This document shows, in pieces, positions 23,067-33,849 of a stretch of DNA of 64,000 nt. Made by a program: the position numbers and the translations under genes. Source of the DNA: Gymnopus androsaceus JB14 (taxonomy: Eukaryota; Basidiomycota; Agaricomycetes; Agaricales; Omphalotaceae); the NCBI GenBank assembly GCA_009733575.1, contig ML769628.1, positions 39,728 through 103,727 on the forward strand. Reading direction: 5' to 3'. Below the pieces are notes generated by a model. That model ran no database searches and was not told where the DNA came from. It was given only the letters and a program-made list of their open reading frames with translations. How positions within the stretch are numbered: position 1 is the stretch's first letter; the number at the start of each line of letters is the position of its first letter.

Positions 23067-24368
23067 ATGACTCAAATCAAGTACGTTTTCGCCTCCCTCC
23101 TGACCTTTGGGCTCCCCTTGGTCTCGGCTCTAGCATTCCCGGGAGCCGTTGGCTTTGGCTCTATCGCGACTGGAGGGTCAACCCCTTTCGTCGTAACCTC
23201 CCTCGCCGACTCTGGTACTGGCACCTTCCGTGACGCCGTGAGCGTGTCAGGCAGAAACATCACTTTCGCCGTCAGTGGTTATATTGTGCTCGAAACCCCT
23301 GTATCACTGGAGAGCGACCTCACTATCAATGGCCAGACAGCACCGTCGCCGGGAATAGGTGTTATGGCAAGGGAGGTCTCTGCAAGTGGACAGAGCAATA
23401 TTATTATCCGAAACCTCCGTATGCGCCAAGGGTCACTGGAAACAGATGACGGCAAGAGTGCTTTCAACATGGGAGATGCCACCAACGTTATTCTCGACCA
23501 CTGTTCTGTAGCGTTTGGCGTATTCGACTCTGTTGACGCTGTAGGTGCAGTGAATGTTACTGTTTCGAACTCCATCATTGCCTTGCCCATCGGTCAAGCA
23601 GTTTGGTGCTCACTTGGAAACCGGACCAGCGGTAGGAATGAGAATTAACGTTAAATTTAACCTGCACTGACGCAAAAACTATCAACAGACTTGGTATGCA
23701 AATTTGTGGGTTTCAGCACACAACCGTCAACCGCTTACCAAGGTATACAAAATTTGCTGTCATCGTAGTACTCTGCTGACAAGAAATAGGCAAACACGCA
23801 ATATATCAACAATGTCGTTTACAATTATCAAGCCGCTTATACAGTGCATATATTCATTATCATCATATTTACTATCGTTGTTCTTACAGGAGACATAGGT
23901 CGCAAACACTGGGGGCGATTTCTCACACGATATAATTAACAATTACTTCATCGCTGGACCAAGGTTAGTTGTGGTGTTCGCTCCCAGAATTTGATGCTCA
24001 TCGATTTTTCTTACCCAGTACAACCAGCGCGGGTGATGATTACTTCCAAATCGACGATAACCAACAAGTTTTCGCCAGTGGAAACTTTCTGGATCAGTAA
24101 CAAAGACGGAGTGCTGAATGGAGCCGCTGCTAACACAGTAGGAAGCGCTGCAGTTTTGAGTTCGCCTTGGGCATCTACATCGCTCAGTATAGCCACTCTT
24201 ACCGCTGCGCAGGCCTTCACTTCTGTGGTAGCCAATGCTGGTGCTTCACCTCGCGATCAAGTCGATACTTTTATTGTTTCTACTGTCCAGTCACTTGGAA
24301 CGTCGGGTGCAATTATTACCAACCAGGACAGCACTGGGCTGTCTAATGATGGATATGGAACCCTTTAG
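23067..24368 (+). pseudogene. Secreted pectate lyase (PL1 family), two frameshifts
   Basis: The start at 23067 gives a signal peptide (MTQIKYVFASLLTFGLPLVS). The PL1 beta-helix follows: FPGAVGFGSIATGG, TPFVVTSLADSGTGTFRDAV, NIIIRNLRMRQG and VILDHCSVAFG. Later exons give TWYANLWVSAHNRQPLTK, ANTQYINNVVYNYQAAYT, VANTGGDFSHDIINNYFIAG and the tail QDSTGLSNDGYGTL. The family cleaves pectin by beta-elimination outside the cell. Two single-base insertions break the frame: an extra G at about 23598 (before QFGAHLETG) and an extra C at about 24094 (between NFLD and SNKDGVLNG). Splice sites between the breaks are intact, so loss is recent or the bases are assembly errors. Confidence 0.8.
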
Positions 24369-24718
24369 CTGCTTGAATCAGAACTATATCACGTTGTTTC
24401 TCTCCTATGGAAATTTTTTTGATTGATACATTGATATGAGGTCGAGTCTCGTAAGCTCTGCTTTGACCTTTATATAATTTATATCCTATCCTATCCGTCC
24501 GGCATTTTCCCTGTCGCACTAGTGGAGTGCATCCTTCCTTGGCTATCACAAGCAGTTCTACTCGATTTTGCATATAGAAGATGCATTGTTTTTCATCGAA
24601 ATCTAGTTACTTATCTTAGCTTTGTTGGTGTTCAAGTTGCAGAGGGATGGAGCTTGAACGGAACGTGTTTGATCATTGGGGGTCTAGGATATTATTTGTA
24701 CTAGTACGCGGTCATTAT
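24369..24718. other. Spacer between convergent genes
   Basis: Convergent 3' ends of the pectate lyase and the dehydrogenase. No gene is seen. Confidence 0.5.
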
Positions 24719-25882
24719 TTAATAATCCCAAGATAGCACGCCACGATAACGCATCTTCCCGTCTTTTAGTTTCTGAATCGCTTCATTGATGCCTTGTTCA
24801 GACATAGGAAATTTTTCGATGATGGGTCTGACGTTGTTTCGGTCAGCAAACTCGAGCATTTTGTTTCTGGAAGTCATCAATGTCAGTATTTTTGTTTAAC
24901 CGGAAGGAAAGGCTCACTGTATGTAACGACTCGCTAGAATAGATCCAATAATCTTGATCCCTCGAACAATAGTACCTTGATTAGGAGCGACGAGCATATC
25001 GGGCGAAACAGTCAGAGGCATGATTGTAGCCTCCGGAGATAGGATAGGATAGTATTGTCCAAGGTTCACTAGGGATGAGGTAGTGATAATCAAACGGTCC
25101 ACTGGTTTGGTGATTCCCAGTTTGGATAAATCTTCGAAACCGTTTGTCGCATAAAACTCTTTTGCGCCTAGAGACAACGCTTCTTCTCGTTTTGAATCAG
25201 TGCCGGAAAATGCGACAACGTCACAACCCATCTTCGCAGCAAACTGGATGGCCAGATGCCCTAGACCACCGATACCCACAATACCGACTCGATCGATAGA
25301 GCGGCAGTATTCAACAAGAGGCATGAAGACAGTCGCACCACCACACATTAGTGGGCCAGCATATTCAGAGGGGAGCCCATCGGGTATGCGGAATAGCCAC
25401 GTCTCTTTCCACACGCCGATGTTGCTGAAGGAGCCTTGATCAAGGTCAGCTTGGCCGTACATCTTTGCTTCTGGGCAATATCGATCGCTGCCGGAGAGAC
25501 ACTGCGGACAGACACCGCACGACATGTGCTCGTATCCCCAGCCTACGCGGTCACCTTCTTTCAACAATTTGCATGAGGCTCCGACAGCTTTGACGATGCC
25601 CACAGCTGAAGAACACGTCAAACTTGAGATACGTTGAACTGACTTGAGCTCACCTTCGTGTCCAAGTGCCATATCCTGAGTTAAAAAATGCAAATCTGTG
25701 CCACAGAGGCCCCTTCGCGATAGAAGGTCGGCTATAAGGATAGAAAATACTAGTAAACAATATGCCACTACTCACGAATGGGTGACTTGAACAACGACTT
25801 CATCAGGTTCTAACCTTTGATGAGTGAAAGAAGCTTTGAGCACCTTTCCTTCCTTCGATCCGCGATATGTTATCCCTTGCAT
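24719..25882 (-). CDS. Zinc-containing NADP-type alcohol dehydrogenase (CAD-like)
   Basis: Four exons (25776-25882, 25654-25712, 24918-25605, 24719-24866) join to 333 residues. The catalytic-zinc ligands sit in HSGLCGTDLHF and LGHEAVGIV. The structural-zinc cysteines lie in HMSCGVCPQCLSGSDRYC. The Rossmann dinucleotide motif is VGIVGIGGLGHLAIQFA. The C-terminal exon reads NKMLEFADRNNV and ends RGVLSWDY. This is the medium-chain cinnamyl-alcohol-dehydrogenase-like family, which reduces aldehydes in the cytosol with NADPH. The length is slightly short for the family, with a compact N-terminus. No inactivating change was seen. Pieces of this gene recur in each module: 5' exons at 7.2-7.5 and 30.8-31.1 kb, and internal exon 3 sequence at 35.66-35.88 kb. 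Confidence 0.88.
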
Positions 25883-26451
25883 GATGAATATTAGTTGAAG
25901 ATACGAATCATCCAATCCCTCACTCTCTTATAAACTTTAAAGGGAATGAATTACTAAGTCGCGGAGCCAGCCCGACAACTATAAGTCAGCATTTTAGAGA
26001 CAGGCTGATAAACCAGCCCGAGTCCGAAAATCAGCATCCGGGACTTGCCGAAGTTGTGGATATCGGTCCATCCTTTTAGCGGCTCCTGCTTGAAATTTTG
26101 GGCACGTCAGTGTTATTTAACGAATCAACAGATCACACATAAATCAGTTCTACTTCAACCTAACGAAACAAAGTAGATTACTTATTCGTAAGTAGTAAAA
26201 TTTACCTTTTGCGGAGGCCAAAGCTGTAGATATTGTTGCAAGTTATTTTGACGCTTGTAACCGTCGCAAGACAGAATTTCTTGAAATAAAGATAAGCCTG
26301 ATTTTAACGGTGAGTTCGACATGTAATCGGAATCTATTAATGGCACAGCTCGCGTTCGAGCGTCCACAGGGTTCTTCCAGCCTTCATAGTTCGCAATCGG
26401 AACAAAGCAACTTGGCAATATCAATTACTAACGTTCCAGCTACACAAATAG
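25883..26451. repeat. Dehydrogenase 5' flank, module spacer
   Basis: Promoter side of the dehydrogenase. From about 26130 the sequence matches the spacers at 7540-7944 and 31100-31506. No gene is seen. Confidence 0.55.
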
Positions 26452-26831
26452 ACGTTGCAGCGGTTGATACCTTTGAAATGTGTTTCTCCCAGATCCTGAG
26501 TTTGGCAGTCGTAGTGTTGCAGATATTTCGCGCAGGCTTTGCTGATTTGTCGTAAGCCGTTTGCAATGCCTGTATACATGGAAATGCAAATGGACCTCAT
26601 CCAGACAATTCTTTATTGATGCTTGAGATTTCGACCTCAAGTGAGTGAATCCAAGCATCCGATACAATCACACAACAATCCTTGTACATAGCACCCCTAC
26701 TGAGAACGTCATCTTTCAACGAGGAGACACGCCCAACTCGGTCATGGTTCGAGGCTACGGGGAGGACCACGGAAGTTACTATGGTAAGTCTCAATACTAC
26801 AATCAATAATGGTTTTTGTCTACGTGCTGAC

Positions 26832-26921
26832 AAGACCAGAATCTCCTATGGAACCTCCCTCGGCCAGAGGCCCTAAATGACGCTATTTCGAGGGAGGTTC
26901 CATAGGAGATTCTGGGGTCCT
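26832..26921. mobile_element. 90-bp palindromic insertion with 7-bp direct repeats
   Basis: Perfect 26-bp inverted arms (26837-26862 and 26889-26914, starting CAGAATCTCCTATGG) flank a 26-bp loop. The repeat TGCTGAC borders the insert at 26825-26831 and 26922-26928, while the other modules have a single TGCTGAC or its variant at this intron site. It looks like a very small MITE. Confidence 0.75.
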
Positions 26922-27087
26922 TGCTGACATCAAAAACAGTTCCTGGACCGGTACGCGATGTAGAAATAGCCTACTACCTTACCACTGGAGTGCTCCTAGA
27001 ACAATTAACACCTTCATATCGGTGTTTGAACCCGGCCAAATGATTCCTGGCCCAGAAGATCCTTATGTTATCCCGGTAGGACCAGCT

Positions 27088-27227
27088 TGTAACGCTTACC
27101 TTCTTACTGGGGCGACAGATGCGTTAAGAACTCGTTCTATTGTGAAAAACGACGATACGCGGTACGCAGATGACGGTAAAAAGAAAACAATTAATTATCT
27201 AATCCGGCCCGACTTTGCCATATCCGT
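27088..27227. mobile_element. 140-bp insertion with 4-bp AGCT duplication
   Basis: The other modules read GGACCAGCTGCTGG here. H3 has 140 extra bases between two copies of AGCT (27084-27087 and 27228-27231). The insert starts TGTAACGC and shows no obvious inverted termini, so its class is unknown. Confidence 0.65.
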
Positions 27228-27275
27228 AGCTGCTGGAGAGGGGTTTTCTCTTGAGCAGGTTCATGTCGAATGTTA

Positions 27276-28096
27276 ACAATGACTCGAACTTGAATTGTCC
27301 TGTCTTGCACTCCTTATCTCGATGCTGTTGTCAACACTGGTGTATTATTTCAAAATTATAGTCGTTTCTTACTCTCTCCCGCCGTCGTTCTACGCCTTCC
27401 TCTTCTTTTTAGATATATACTTTAATTTTGTTACGTTCATTGTTCTAGTTAGGTTCATTAGTCTACATCTATGAAAACTTGCTTTTGATTTCAAACTCTG
27501 GCACTGGGAGTCTGGGATGCGACCTTCACCGACTCACCAACATGCCAAGGCTATTGACATGCCATTAACCTGTCCTTATCAGTCGTCAAGAACACGTCGA
27601 GTCTGACGATACAAAAACATACTTAAAGAGAAACAGAGCTGCGGTTTTCTCCGAATCTTCCCTAGAAAAAATTTCCCGGGCGAGGCTAAAGCTAGTATCT
27701 GACGGACTTCGCAGCATGCCATGGGATGGGCTCGGGGAAACGTGAACTTCTGTACTTGCAAGAATGAGAAGAATTTCAATTTCAAGGAATCGAATTACTA
27801 TAAGTAGAGTTACTAATTCACAGGTACACAAATTAATTATTGAGTAGTAAGTATTAATGTCAAGAGATAAATAGAGAAATAAAGATCCATATATGATATT
27901 ATTAACAAAAAGCCGAGTGCGCCAGCAAGTATCATGCTTCGTGTCTAAGAGACTCGAGTTTCCAAGGTAGAGGACCGGGAGAAGCGTTCCGCTCAGAAGG
28001 AAAGGATGTTTCTTGTGCGAGTGCGTGAGAACCAGAGTCGGATGCTCTACGCTTCCAAGATGGTGGCGAAGCATCATGCTCGTCAGACTCGCGCCT
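27276..28096. repeat. Module spacer and K3 pseudo-tail
   Basis: Module 3' flank as at 3751-4432. Between about 27930 and 28096 the minus strand carries the untranslated remains of the K3 tail, downstream of its nonsense codon. Confidence 0.6.
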
Positions 28097-28818
28097 TCAA
28101 GATGGAGGACTGGGAGCAACAGCTCGCTCACGCTTCCAATCAGGAGGGGAGGGTTTGGCCTCGCGCTTCCAAGACGGGGGAGCCGCAGATTTGAATGCTT
28201 CACGCTTCCAATCAGGAGGGGAGGGATTGGCCTCGCGCTTCCAAGATGGGGGAGCCGCTGATTCGGATGCATCGCGCTTCCAATCAGGAGGGGAGGGTTT
28301 GATCTCGCGCTTCGAAGACGGGTGAGCCGCTGATTCGGATGCATCACGCTTCCAATCAGGAGGGGAGGGTTTGGCCTCGCGCTGCCAGGAAGGAGGAGCG
28401 GATTTAGACACAGAATCATCGCGCTTCCAGGAAGGAGGAGATGGTCCTCTTTCAACCGACTCGCGTCTCCAAGAGGGAGGAGCAGCGCTAGGTCCGGAAG
28501 CTTCCCGTTTCCAAGAAGGGGGAGAAGGACTACGTTCTACCTGATCCCGCTTCAAAGAGCTTTCAGGATTGGTGTCCCTTTCGCCTAGAGGGGCAGAACT
28601 AGATCTAGGCCCGTTGTTCATCCGGGAAACAGATAGTTCGTGCTCCACTAGCTCGAAGTTCCGAAGAGAAGTTGCTTGGCCCCCATTAGAGAAAGTTCCA
28701 CGCTAAAAAATCCATTAGAAAATTTTCCGAGCACAGAAAGGTGAACACTCACCAAAGGTAGAGCGTAAATACCAGAGAATAACAAGGCTAGTATAGGAAT
28801 GATCGAGGAAAAGTGCAT
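28097..28818 (-). pseudogene. K3: Kex2-processed repeat precursor, Trp-to-stop
   Basis: Exons 28753-28818 and 28097-28702 would give 223 residues. The signal peptide is as in K1. The leader Kex2 site is changed from KR to ER (PLGERDTNPESS). Some repeats are degenerate: SAPPSWQR, SAAHPSSKR, EIKPSPPDW and AFKSAAPPSW. The codon for the Trp after APSPPS reads TGA, ending the frame about 60 residues early. Several peptides remain open and flanked by KR, so a shortened product is possible. It is the most diverged copy in sequence. Confidence 0.75.
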
Positions 28819-28892
28819 TTTGTCGCGTTTGAGTAAACTGAAGAAAGAAGACTGATAGAGACTGATAATGAATAGGAAATGAGACACAAACA

Positions 28893-28900
28893 CTTTTATA
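28893..28900 (-). promoter_or_regulatory. TATA box of K3
   Basis: TATAAAAG about 75 bp upstream of the K3 ATG. The spacing is shorter than in K1/K2 because a short stretch of the leader is deleted. Confidence 0.6.
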
Positions 28901-28949
28901 CGCCTCCTACTACATAACACCTCCATATTCGGAGAGGCAGGCCCTGACA

Positions 28950-30490
28950 TTCGCCAGGAACAGTTGGCGGATCATCCTTGCCATTCGGAAGGGACGTTAG
29001 CAAGAAGGTTGATCGAGTGTTCTGTCACAGCCGATTAACTTTGGATAGGCTCCATGACTATCAGCGACTAGTTATAGACATTCGAGCTTCTCGAAGCGAA
29101 TAAGTAAACACCTTTTCTTCAACCTGGATGGTAAGCGTTCCACTGACTGCTTAGAGAGGACTCAAGAGCGCTAACGATATGTTGCCTTCTTGCCGGCGTC
29201 GGAGATTACACCCGGCATCGTTAAGGACAGGAGGTTTGAAGACCAGCTTTAATGATTACTTTCAATCATGAATTATGGGCTCGGACTGGGGACCCTAGCG
29301 GCAACGCACACACCAGGATATGCATGAATGGTGCCTTCGACCCTGAAGTAGTAGTTTTAGTACCGGATTCGTCGCATGATCGCCGTCCTCTCTCATAAGT
29401 AATAGTTGCCATTTCGAGAATCTTAACATCATGGGGTTTGAGCAGAACCTGTTATTCCGATGGATCACATACATTCAGCATTGGCATCTTATCTAGGTTT
29501 CAAGTGCAGACTTCACCGTTGAAAACATGCCTTTTCTTTTCCGCACTTAGTACTTCTATCACCAACCTGCTCGCTATTTCTGTCTGAAGCGAACATCACC
29601 AACTCTACCAGATAAATCTGCGTATTGACGCGTACGTGACGCCTTAGTAAATATACGGAGACTGTCTGCAATAATATAAAACACCAAAGATCGCTTCTCT
29701 CGAGTCAGTTAATTCAACAGCTCAACCGGCGCCACTACGCCCATGAACGTCCCTGCAGCATTGGCTGACCGCGACAGCTATATGAAGTAGTAACTGAGCT
29801 TGACATTGCCAGCCCGACAGTGCGACTAATTCCGGGAAACCGACGAGGATGCTGTACTGTTTTTCCTTTTCATCGACGCTTGAGTTAGCGGACTGCTGGT
29901 CTACGGCCTTGTATGCGTTCGGTTCAGAGCACTTCACCTAGTCATTAAGGTTATATGCACCATAAAAACCTGAGAGAGGTAAGCGCTCGTATTTTCCGTT
30001 CGGCGGCGTTGCTACTGAGATTGGAGTGCAGATATGAGCTGAAAGGTGTTTGGATAATAGGCCATTACCCCTCGATTTACTCCAAACATATGGAGAATCG
30101 CCGCCGACACCGGAGCTTAAGGTTGCCAGTCAACCTTTTACCTACCTGAAGTTCAAGTAAGTACATCCGCCACAGGAAATGCTCCTGTTCGTACAGTGTT
30201 AGCTAGATAAACTCTCCGTGATTCCAGATCGCTTGATGTTTTGGTCTTTCAGCATCGATCATCGAGATTTGAGTGAGCTCAGGCTGATAATTATTATGAT
30301 CACTTGATTCGGTAGAGTAATTGTAGGATAATAGTAACAAAAACATATTGTGAATGATCGTAGGGTTGTACAAAATTCAACAAAAAAAAATGGGAATCAC
30401 TAACAATACAAAAAATTGAAAGAACAGACTATCATGCTGAAAGTGCGGAGTCGTAGTAGGTACATTAAAATCATAATTATCATGGAAGAA
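28950..30490. repeat. Decayed module block R3
   Basis: Counterpart of R1/R2/R4. The part from about 29640 to 30360 is essentially identical to 34465-35190 in R4. The 71-codon minus-strand frame (29722-29937) and its R4 twin (34550-34765) encode the same residues, indicating recent copying or gene conversion. No intact gene is seen. Confidence 0.6.
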
Positions 30491-30499
30491 GATTAGTAA

Positions 30500-30770
30500 T
30501 GATGCCGTCGAACAAAACTTATTTGGATTCCTATTTATTGAAATACTCCAAAGCAGGGTCAATGCTTGTGGTGCTAGCGCTTGACCAAAGATCTGTCAAG
30601 GTGCCTGACCCGTCGACAGTGGGAGAAGCTTTAGCAGAAATACTTCAATCCTCTCCCGAAGACGAGGGGACCGGAAGCTCAGCCGAGTAACTGCTGGCAC
30701 TAGCAGACTAAGTGGTATGACCCTGATCCTCTCAGCCGCTGGTACTTATCTCTGTCCTATGCTCAGCAGG
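30500..30770 (-). pseudogene. Duplicated 3' end of the HMG-box gene (unit 3)
   Basis: Matches the HMG-gene 3' exon end and flank (SSGLPVPSS-type codons and the GCTAGTGCCAGCAG region), without the DNA-binding domain. It is shorter than unit 1 because the segment around DVEMQNLFAVD is deleted. Confidence 0.6.
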
Positions 30771-31100
30771 TCCTGAGCGGCACGATACCAACTCAATCGA
30801 TAGGGACAGCGTTGAAAATGCCCACAGCTGAAGAACGTGTCGAAACTGAGATGCGTTGCACTGACTTGAACTCACCTTCGTGTCCAGGTGCCATATCCTG
30901 AGGTAAAAATGCAAATCTGTACCACAGGGGCCCCTTCGCGATAGAAGGTCAGCTATAAGGATAGAAAATAGTAAACAATATGCCCCTACTCACGAATGGG
31001 TTACTTGAACAACGACTTCATCAAGCTCTAACTTTTGATGAGTGAAAGATTTGACCACCTTGCCCTCCTTCGATCCGCGATACATTACCCCTTGCATGAT
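30771..31100 (-). pseudogene. Alcohol dehydrogenase 5' fragment (unit 3)
   Basis: First exons of the dehydrogenase (start codon near 31100; VVVQVTH exon; GLCGTDLHF exon), fused to HMG-gene sequence at about 30780 in the same way as unit 1. Non-functional. Confidence 0.7.
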
Positions 31101-31506
31101 GAATAACAGTGGAAAAAGATGAGAATCATCCAATCCATTGCTCTCTTATAGATAGAATTACAGTAACGAAACAACAGAGCATGCATAAAACAGCTCCGCA
31201 TTTCATCCTACCAAATAAAGTAGATTACTTATTTACCTTTTGCGGAGGCCAAAGCTGTAGATATTGGCTGTGACTGCTGTGACTCTGATCGGTGATAAGT
31301 ACGGCGAGTGCGTTGCATGTTATTTTGACACTTGAAGCCCTCGCAAGCCAGAATATCTTGAAATGAAGATAAGCCTGGTTCTAACGGGGAGCTCGGCATG
31401 CAGTCGGAACCTAGTAATGGCGCAGCTCGCCTTCAAGCCTCCGCAATCGGAATAAAGTAACTTGGCAATGTCCATTACCAACGTTACAGCTACACAAAAA
31501 TAATTC
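31101..31506. repeat. Module spacer before H4
   Basis: Same spacer as 7540-7944. No gene is seen. Confidence 0.55.
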
Positions 31507-32110
31507 GTGATGTTTCAGCGGTTGATACGTTTGAAGTGCGTTTCTCCCAGATCCTGAGTTTGGCAGTACGTAGTCACGGTAAGTATTGCAAATAATACGC
31601 GCAGGCTTTTGCTGATTCGTCGCAGGCCATTTGTGATGCCTGGCCTACACATGAAGATGTAAAAGGACCTTATCCAGACAGTTTTTCATTGATGTTTGTC
31701 ACGTCCCATTTCGACTTCAAGTAAGAGCTACTAGTAAATCCAAGCATTCGATACAATAACAATCCTTATACATAGCACCCCTACTGAGAACGTCATCTCT
31801 CAACGAGGAGACAAACCCAACTCGGTCGTGGTTCGACGCCACGGGGAGGACCACGGAAGCTACTACGGTAAGTCTCAATACTACAATCAATGGATTTTGT
31901 CTACATGCTTACATCAAAAATAGTTCCTGGACCGGTACGCGATGTAGAAATAGCCTTCCTTACCACTAGAGTGCTCCCAGAAGCAACTAACCAGAGCTTC
32001 ATATCGGTGTTACCCGGTCAAACGATTCCTGGCCCAGAAGATCCTTAATATGTTGTCCCGGAAGGACCAGCTGCTGGAGAGGGGTTTTCCTCTGACTAGG
32101 TTCACGTCGA
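31507..32110 (+). pseudogene. H4: hydrolase 3' fragment
   Basis: Fourth copy of the hydrolase C-terminal exons, without insertions. The exon read AICDAWPTHEDVKGPYPDS has no extra T at the place where the parent is frameshifted, so it serves as an internal reference. There is no start codon, and the end of the frame is disrupted. Confidence 0.75.
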
Positions 32111-32824
32111 ATGTTAACGATGACTCGGACTTGAATGGTCTTGCCTTGCACTTCTTCTCTCGATGCTGTCGTCAACGCCGGCGTACTATTTAAAACTGTA
32201 GTCATTCCTTACTCTCTCCCATCGTTCTCCGCCTGCTGCTCCGGTTCCTCTTCGTTTTAGATATATACTTTTGGTTTTTTTTCTTTCCTTGTTCTAGTTA
32301 GGATCATTAGTCTGGACTCTATAAGAACTTGCTTTTGGTTTCAAGCTCTGGTACTGGGAGTCTAAATGCGACCTTCACCGACTCATCAACATGACTTTTA
32401 GAGGCCAAGGCTATTGACATGCTATTAACCTGTCATTATCAGTCGCCAAGGACACGTCTCCGACGACACAAAAACATACTTCGAAGAGAAAACCGCGCTC
32501 TGGTTTTCTCTAAATCTTCCCTAGAAAAAGTTTCCCGGGCGGAGCTGAAGCTGGTATGTGACGGACTTCGCGTCAAGCCATCATGGGATGGCTGGGGAAG
32601 TTCTGTACTAAAACTGCACTGCACAAAATCATACAAGAATGAAAAGAATCTCAATTTCAAGGCGTCGAATTACTATTTAAGGAGTAGAACTACTATTTCA
32701 CAGGTACACAAATTAATTATTGAGTAGAAAATATTAATTTCACGAGGTAAATAGAGAAATAAAGATCCATATATGATATTATTATGTGTCGATTCATGAC
32801 AAAAAGCCGAGTGCGCAGCAAATA
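32111..32824. repeat. Module spacer between H4 and K4
   Basis: Shared 3' flank of the converging H and K genes, as at 3751-4432. No gene is seen. Confidence 0.55.
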
Positions 32825-33708
32825 TCATGCTTCGTGCCCAAGAGCCTCGAATTTCCAAGATGGAGGATCTGGAGAAGCGTTCCGCTCAGAAGGAGTGGAT
32901 GTGTCCTTTGCGAGTGCGTGAGAACCAGAGTCGGATGCATTACGCTTCCAAGACGGTGGCGAAGCTTCATGCTCACCAGACTCGCGCCTCCAAGAGGGAG
33001 GACTGGGAGCAACAGCTTGCTCACGCTTCCAGTCAGGAGGGGAGGGTTTGGCCTCGCGCTTCCAAGACGGGGGAGCTGCAGATTCGGACGCGTCACGTTT
33101 CCAATCAGGAGGGGAGGGTTTAGCTTCTCGTTTCCAAGACGGGGGAGCCCCAGATTCGGATATATCACGCTTCCAATCAGGAGGGGAGGGTTTGGCCTCA
33201 CGCTTCCAAGACGGGGGAGCCCCAGATTCTGATATATCACGCTTCCAAGAAGGAGGGGAGGGTATGGCCTCGCGCTTCCAAGACGGGGGAGCCGCAGATT
33301 CGGATGTATCACGCCTCCAGGAAGGAGGGGATGGATCTCTTTCAACCGACTCGCGTCTCCAAGAGGGAGGAGCAGCGCTAGGTCCGGAAGCTTCACGCTT
33401 CCAAGAAGGTGGAGAAGGACCACGTTCTACCTGATCCCGCTTCAAAGAGCTTTCAGGATTGGTGTCCCTTTTGCCTAGAGGGACAGAATTAGATCTAGGT
33501 CCGTTGTCCATCCGGGAAATAGATATTTCGTGTTCCACTAGCTTGAAGTCCCGAAGAGAAGTTGCTTGGCCCCCATTAGAGAAAGTTCCACGCTAAAAAA
33601 TCCATTAGAAAATTTTCTGGGCACAGAAAGGTGAACACTCACCAAAGGTAGAGCGTAAACTCCAGAGAATAACAAGGCTATTATAGGAATGATCGAGTAA
33701 AAGTGCAT
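32825..33708 (-). CDS. K4: intact Kex2-processed repeat precursor
   Basis: This is the only full-length, uninterrupted copy. Exons 33643-33708 and 32825-33592 give 277 residues. Residues 1-22 form a signal peptide (MHFYSIIPIIALLFSGVYA, LPL). A Ser/Asn-rich leader ends PLGKR. About fourteen segments follow, nearly all ending in W-K-R or W-R-R: EASGPSAAPPSW, ESVERDPSPPSW, DTSESAAPPSW, EAIPSPPSW, then three alternations of D(I/A)SES(G/A)APPSW with EAKPSPPDW, then EQAVAPSPPSW and ESGEHEASPPSW. The tail (NASDSGSHALAKDTS ... LGHEA) lacks further dibasic sites. The layout matches alpha-factor-like Kex2 precursors, the fungal KEP class, and Ustilago Rep1. Dikaritin RiPP precursors such as UstA share it too, but no UstYa-type (DUF3328) gene was recognised nearby. 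The function of the peptides is unknown. Confidence 0.85.
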
Positions 33709-33797
33709 TTCGTCGTGTTTGGGTAAACTGAAGAAATTATAGGGCTGAATAAGAAGATTGATAAAGACTGATAAGAATAGGCAATGAAACACAGAGA

Positions 33798-33805
33798 CTT
33801 TTATA
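33798..33805 (-). promoter_or_regulatory. TATA box of K4
   Basis: TATAAAAG on the minus strand about 90 bp upstream of the K4 ATG. The surrounding leader is conserved with K1-K3. Confidence 0.65.
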
Positions 33806-33849
33806 CCCCTCCTACTACTTAACACCTCCATATTCGGAGGGGCAGGCCC

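Larger units (their letters stand above)
26452..27275 (+). pseudogene. H3: hydrolase 3' fragment with two insertions
   Basis: Third copy of the hydrolase C-terminal exons, starting at the same breakpoint as H2 and H4. It retains VDTFEMCFSQILSLA, ENVIFQRGDTPNSVM-like sequence, YYLTTGVLLE and VFEPGQMIPGPEDPYVIPVG. It is interrupted by a 90-bp palindrome (26832-26921) and a 140-bp insertion (27088-27227), each with its own target duplication. There is no start codon or N-terminal half. Confidence 0.75.

Noticed and set aside
4433..33708. Complete dikaritin (ustiloxin-type) RiPP cluster
   Set aside because: The precursor layout fits, but no UstYa/DUF3328, tyrosinase or methyltransferase gene was found in the window, so only the precursor-like genes are claimed.
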